Assembly: GCA_900557385.1 (NCBI GenBank)
Contig: USSP01000071.1
Span: 1-8,261, forward strand
From: an uncultured Lachnospiraceae bacterium
GTDB lineage: Bacteria > Bacillota > Clostridia > Lachnospirales > Lachnospiraceae
Reading direction: 5' to 3'
Length of the DNA: 8,261 nucleotides
In this document: piece after piece, positions 6,032 through 8,261 of the stretch
How positions within the stretch are numbered: position 1 is the stretch's first letter
Layout of the letters: every line of letters begins with the position of its first letter
Position numbers and translations under genes: made by a program
Notes under the pieces: generated by a model
What the model was told of the DNA's origin: nothing
Databases searched by the model: none
The model's input: the letters and a program-made list of their open reading frames with translations, nothing else

Positions 6032-6184
6032 ATAGTTCTCTGCATACCGTATGGACTCGGATTGCATCAATATACCTTTGAAAATCGGTGCGTGCAGAGA
6101 CTGGAACTTCCATTATACGAATTTATTTCTACTGGAAATGCTACGAGTCCGCTTACAAAACGAATCGAGGCAGCGGAGCAGTAA
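6032..6184 (+). pseudogene. Probable C-terminal remnant of an Rpn-family PD-(D/E)XK transposase/nuclease
   Basis: In one plus-strand frame ending at TAA 6182-6184 the sequence reads PYGLGLHQYTFENRCVQ, then LELPLYEFISTGNATSPLTK and RIEAAEQ. The first part resembles the 'DPFG.G...YTFENRC' region of Rpn-family (PDDEXK_2) proteins. The second part resembles their later '(Y/F)..TG.A...LT.RI..A' helix. The stretch normally between them, with a KIFLN-type strand, appears to be missing, and the catalytic front part is absent. No start codon or ribosome binding site is present. It ends 5 bases before the cdaR stop on the other strand. The family call rests on memory of the motifs and not on a search. 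If right, it is a scar of a lost gene. It lies directly beyond the repeat array. Confidence 0.45.
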
Positions 6185-6189
6185 AATAA

Positions 6190-7269
6190 TCACATCCGAA
6201 TTGCCAGATACAAGAGGACGGCATCCTCAAATTTCCGGGGATTAAAACCGGTTCTGGTGTGAATACTGTTTAGCTTATATTGCAGCGTATTTTTATGAAT
6301 GTACATGCGCTCGCTGGTTCTGGCGAGCGACATGTCTTCATCAAAGTAAACCCGCAACAACTCTAAATCCTTCTCGTCCAAAGCGGAAATCATTTTCCGC
6401 TGGTATTCCTCCTTCGCTTTATCATCAATGGCAGACAGAACAATTTCCAGTGTCAGATCATCAAAAATCGCATAATTTTTTTCAACATCCATAAGACTGC
6501 GCATTGCAATCAGAGAAGTTTCAAAAGAGAGCTGCAAATCTGACAGATGTGTCATTTTTCCGATTGCGATATTAAGCAAATCTCGCTGATTCCGTGCAAA
6601 GGACTCCAAAGTCTTTCTGTTTTTTTCAAAAGTTTCCTCTTCCATAATTGCCACATACTGATTCGGATACTGAAAGGCATAGAGAGACAGTGTCATTTTC
6701 TTGAAGAAAGGAAATACTATCTGATCCAGCATGGAAATGTTGGTGAGATTGTACCGGGGGTTAATCTGTAACAGTAAAATTCGTTTGTTGGTGGACAGGG
6801 AAACCTTGAACTCCTCCAACAGATGATTTCGGTAGTCCAGATTGGAGGTATCGTTCCGTATCAGGGCATCAATAAGATAGTGCCGCTGCTCCGCCTGATT
6901 TTTGCTCAAAGCACCCAGTTCCCGTTCTCGAATCAGAAGTTTCGTGATACGCTCTGCCAGATGGGCGTACTTGCGTACCTCGTCCGGCGCCCCGGTGATA
7001 CCGATGACTGCCAGCAGCCCGTAATTATGATAAATCGGAAGGTTGATACCCTTGTGGGTACCCAGGTAATCGTTGTCTGTGTCCACTTCAATGGGAGTGC
7101 CGGTGCGCGCTACCTTTTGACCGATTTCGTGGAAAGTGCCGATACGCTTCTCGTCGGTACTTGCAAAAATTGTGCCGGAGGCATCAATAAAGTTTACATC
7201 CTGTCCGCACACATCTTTCACCGTCTGTACAATCTGCGTTGCCAGGTCTTTTCCGATTGTGGTAACCAT
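6190..7269 (-). CDS. cdaR: CdaR/PucR-type sugar diacid (carbohydrate diacid) transcriptional regulator
   Basis: The 359-residue product has the CdaR layout. Residues about 4-135 form the putative sugar diacid recognition domain, with IDASGTIFASTDEKRIGTFH (28-47) and the small-molecule-domain stretch GINLPIYHNYGLLAVIGITG (74-93). A middle region (about 160-285) resembles the degenerate GGDEF-like part of PucR proteins. Residues 304-357 form a PucR C-terminal helix-turn-helix: LLRVYFDEDMSLARTSERMY, then IHKNTLQYKLNSI and TGFNPRKFEDAVLLYLAI. In E. coli CdaR activates genes for glucarate, galactarate and glycerate use. The ATG is supported by AGGAGA (plus 7277-7282) at 7 bases. It is divergent from glycerate kinase, which is its most likely target. 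The protein looks complete. Confidence 0.93.
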   Translation of the reverse strand: MVTTIGKDLATQIVQTVKDVCGQDVNFIDASGTIFASTDEKRIGTFHEIGQKVARTGTPIEVDTDNDYLGTHKGINLPIYHNYGLLAVIGITGAPDEVRKYAHLAERITKLLIRERELGALSKNQAEQRHYLIDALIRNDTSNLDYRNHLLEEFKVSLSTNKRILLLQINPRYNLTNISMLDQIVFPFFKKMTLSLYAFQYPNQYVAIMEEETFEKNRKTLESFARNQRDLLNIAIGKMTHLSDLQLSFETSLIAMRSLMDVEKNYAIFDDLTLEIVLSAIDDKAKEEYQRKMISALDEKDLELLRVYFDEDMSLARTSERMYIHKNTLQYKLNSIHTRTGFNPRKFEDAVLLYLAIRM

Positions 7270-7326
7270 CCTGTTTTCTCCTGTTTCTTCTCATTTATAA
7301 CCTGTTCAAAACCTTCTTCACTATTC

Positions 7327-7362
7327 TGCCTGTATGCAGGCATGCGCAGAAAGCAAATTTGC
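7327..7362. promoter_or_regulatory. Two palindromes in the cdaR leader (possible operators)
   Basis: TGCCTG (7327-7332) and CAGGCA (7337-7342) are inverted around TATG. GCAAATTTGC (7353-7362) is a perfect 10-bp palindrome. Both lie between the probable cdaR promoter and its ribosome binding site, in the divergent control region. They could bind a regulator or form a leader hairpin; no factor is identified. Confidence 0.3.
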
Positions 7363-7385
7363 ATGGCTTTGAATAGTTACACTTT

Positions 7386-7414
7386 ATCCTATCACATCAT
7401 GTCACACATAACAA
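7386..7414 (-). promoter_or_regulatory. Possible cdaR promoter
   Basis: On the minus strand TTGTTA (7409-7414) and TAGGAT (7386-7391) are 17 bp apart, each a 4/6 match. The leader to the cdaR ATG would be about 110 bases. A weak promoter would fit a gene that needs activation. Confidence 0.35.
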
Positions 7415-7475
7415 TAATTTGCCGAAAAAACAAAAATACTATGTCATGCAGAATATATCATTCCTATTTTCATCT

Positions 7476-7484
7476 TGCTACAAT
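7476..7484 (+). promoter_or_regulatory. Possible extended -10 promoter of glycerate kinase
   Basis: TGCTACAAT is an extended -10 element (TGn followed by TACAAT), 71 bases before the glycerate kinase ATG. No convincing -35 box lies 16-18 bp upstream (the bases read TATCAT), which is typical of activator-dependent promoters and would suit CdaR control. Confidence 0.4.
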
Positions 7485-7555
7485 AAAGACACTTCAAGAA
7501 AAGAACATTGGACGGAAACAAGTTGACAATAGATGAAATGGAAAGGGTTCAGCAG

Positions 7556-8261
7556 ATGAAAGTAGTTGTCGCAATCGACTCACTAAAAGGTAGTTTGCCA
7601 TCCATCAAAGCTGGTCGGGCCATTGCTGAGGGGATAAAAAAGGCAGACGAAACCGCACAGGTTGAAGTCAGACCTCTGGCAGACGGAGGTGAGGGAACAG
7701 TAGACGCACTCACCTACGGAATGGGCGGAACCATCAGACGGATGAAAGCCGTGGGACCCGCAGGAAATGTGGCGGATTGCTACTATGGCGTAATTGAAAA
7801 TAAAAAAATGGCAATCATTGAGATTTCCAGCGCCGCCGGAATCACTCTGGTGAACGGCAAGGAGCGAAATCCTCTCTACACCACAACCTACGGTGTGGGA
7901 GAAATGATTAAGGATGCCATTCAGATTGGGTGCAGGCATTTCGTCATCGGATTAGGCGGGAGCGCCACCAACGATGGCGGTGTGGGAATGTTGCAGGCGC
8001 TGGGATTTGATTTTAAGGACGAAAACGGGAAACCCATTCCCAAAGGCGCAGACGGGCTGGCAAAGTTAGAAACGGTCAGCTGTGATAACGTGATTCCTGA
8101 ATTAAAGGAATGTCACTTCCGGGTTGCCTGCGATGTGGAAAATCCCCTTTGTGGAGACAACGGATGCAGCGCAATCTACGGTCCTCAGAAAGGTGCCACC
8201 AAGGAAATGATTACTGAGATGGACGAGTGGCTGGGGGCGTATGCAGAGAAGGTGAAAGCTG
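7556..8261 (+). CDS. Glycerate kinase (3' end outside window)
   Basis: The frame is open from ATG 7556 to the window end, giving 235 residues of a family usually about 370-380 long. Family motifs are clear: MKVVVAIDSLKGS at the start, LADGGEGT (41-48), IEISSAAGI (88-96), GLGGSATNDGG (132-142), ACDVENPLCG (191-200) and GPQKGA (209-214). The enzyme phosphorylates D-glycerate with ATP; the GarK/GlxK branch makes 2-phosphoglycerate, which enters lower glycolysis. AAAGGG (7542-7547) lies 8 bases before the ATG. The divergent cdaR gene supports a role in using glycerate from sugar diacids or glyoxylate. The sequence does not say whether garK or glxK is the better name. No defect is visible in the part seen. 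Confidence 0.95.
   Translation, partial: MKVVVAIDSLKGSLPSIKAGRAIAEGIKKADETAQVEVRPLADGGEGTVDALTYGMGGTIRRMKAVGPAGNVADCYYGVIENKKMAIIEISSAAGITLVNGKERNPLYTTTYGVGEMIKDAIQIGCRHFVIGLGGSATNDGGVGMLQALGFDFKDENGKPIPKGADGLAKLETVSCDNVIPELKECHFRVACDVENPLCGDNGCSAIYGPQKGATKEMITEMDEWLGAYAEKVKA

Noticed and set aside
6037..6150. Inverted repeats TCTCTGCA/TGCAGAGA and GGACTCG/CGAGTCC as transposon ends
   Set aside because: They are short, interleaved and not flanked by target duplications; both fall within the Rpn-like coding remnant.
6051..6245. 64-codon plus-strand frame as a gene
   Set aside because: It overlaps the end of cdaR, has no ribosome binding site, and a different frame gives the more protein-like Rpn-type peptide.
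7523..7528. Perfect TTGACA as a -35 box for glycerate kinase
   Set aside because: No -10 box follows at 16-18 bp, and the site is too close to the start codon.

Overview
The window looks like chromosomal DNA from a motile, gut-type member of the Bacillota (Clostridia, probably Lachnospiraceae-like). The reasons are strong AGGAG-type ribosome binding sites, sigma-A promoters of the TTGxxA / TATAAT type, a soluble chemoreceptor with a zinc-binding tail, and a CdaR-type regulator divergent from glycerate kinase. The exact genus cannot be read from the sequence.

Layout from left to right. (1) Bases 2-1123 hold the 3' part of an AAA-type ATPase with a DUF4143 domain; its Walker A end lies outside the window. 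It is followed by a long terminator-like hairpin. (2) sfsA (1331-1984) has its own promoter and faces (3) a YeiH/UPF0324 membrane transporter on the minus strand (2051-3088), whose promoter is overlapped by an imperfect dyad. (4) A cytoplasmic methyl-accepting chemotaxis protein with a C-terminal CZB domain (3441-4835) has a clear promoter and ribosome binding site. (5) An azlC-azlD pair (branched-chain amino acid exporter) on the minus strand is broken in both genes: azlC has a frameshift and lacks roughly 90 internal codons, and azlD has two in-frame stops. (6) The gene-poor interval 5608-6189 holds a possible azl promoter, a possible 29-codon hydrophobic peptide gene, an unusual array of four 38-bp dyad units, and what looks like the tail of a decayed Rpn-family (PD-(D/E)XK) transposase. 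(7) cdaR (6190-7269, minus) is divergent from (8) glycerate kinase (7556 to the window end, plus).

The functional units are small and mostly independent. CdaR and glycerate kinase form the best-supported module: a sugar-diacid or glycerate-responsive regulator beside the kinase that feeds glycerate into glycolysis. The chemoreceptor acts in trans with chemotaxis genes elsewhere. The azlCD operon is probably non-functional.

The most unusual item is the repeat array at 5785-6024. Four units each have 10-bp inverted arms separated by exactly 18 bp, and they start 64, 74 and 64 bp apart, close to whole numbers of helical turns. It is not a CRISPR array and I do not recognise it as a described element. 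It lies just upstream of the likely azlC promoter and occupies the place where the front part of the Rpn gene would be expected.
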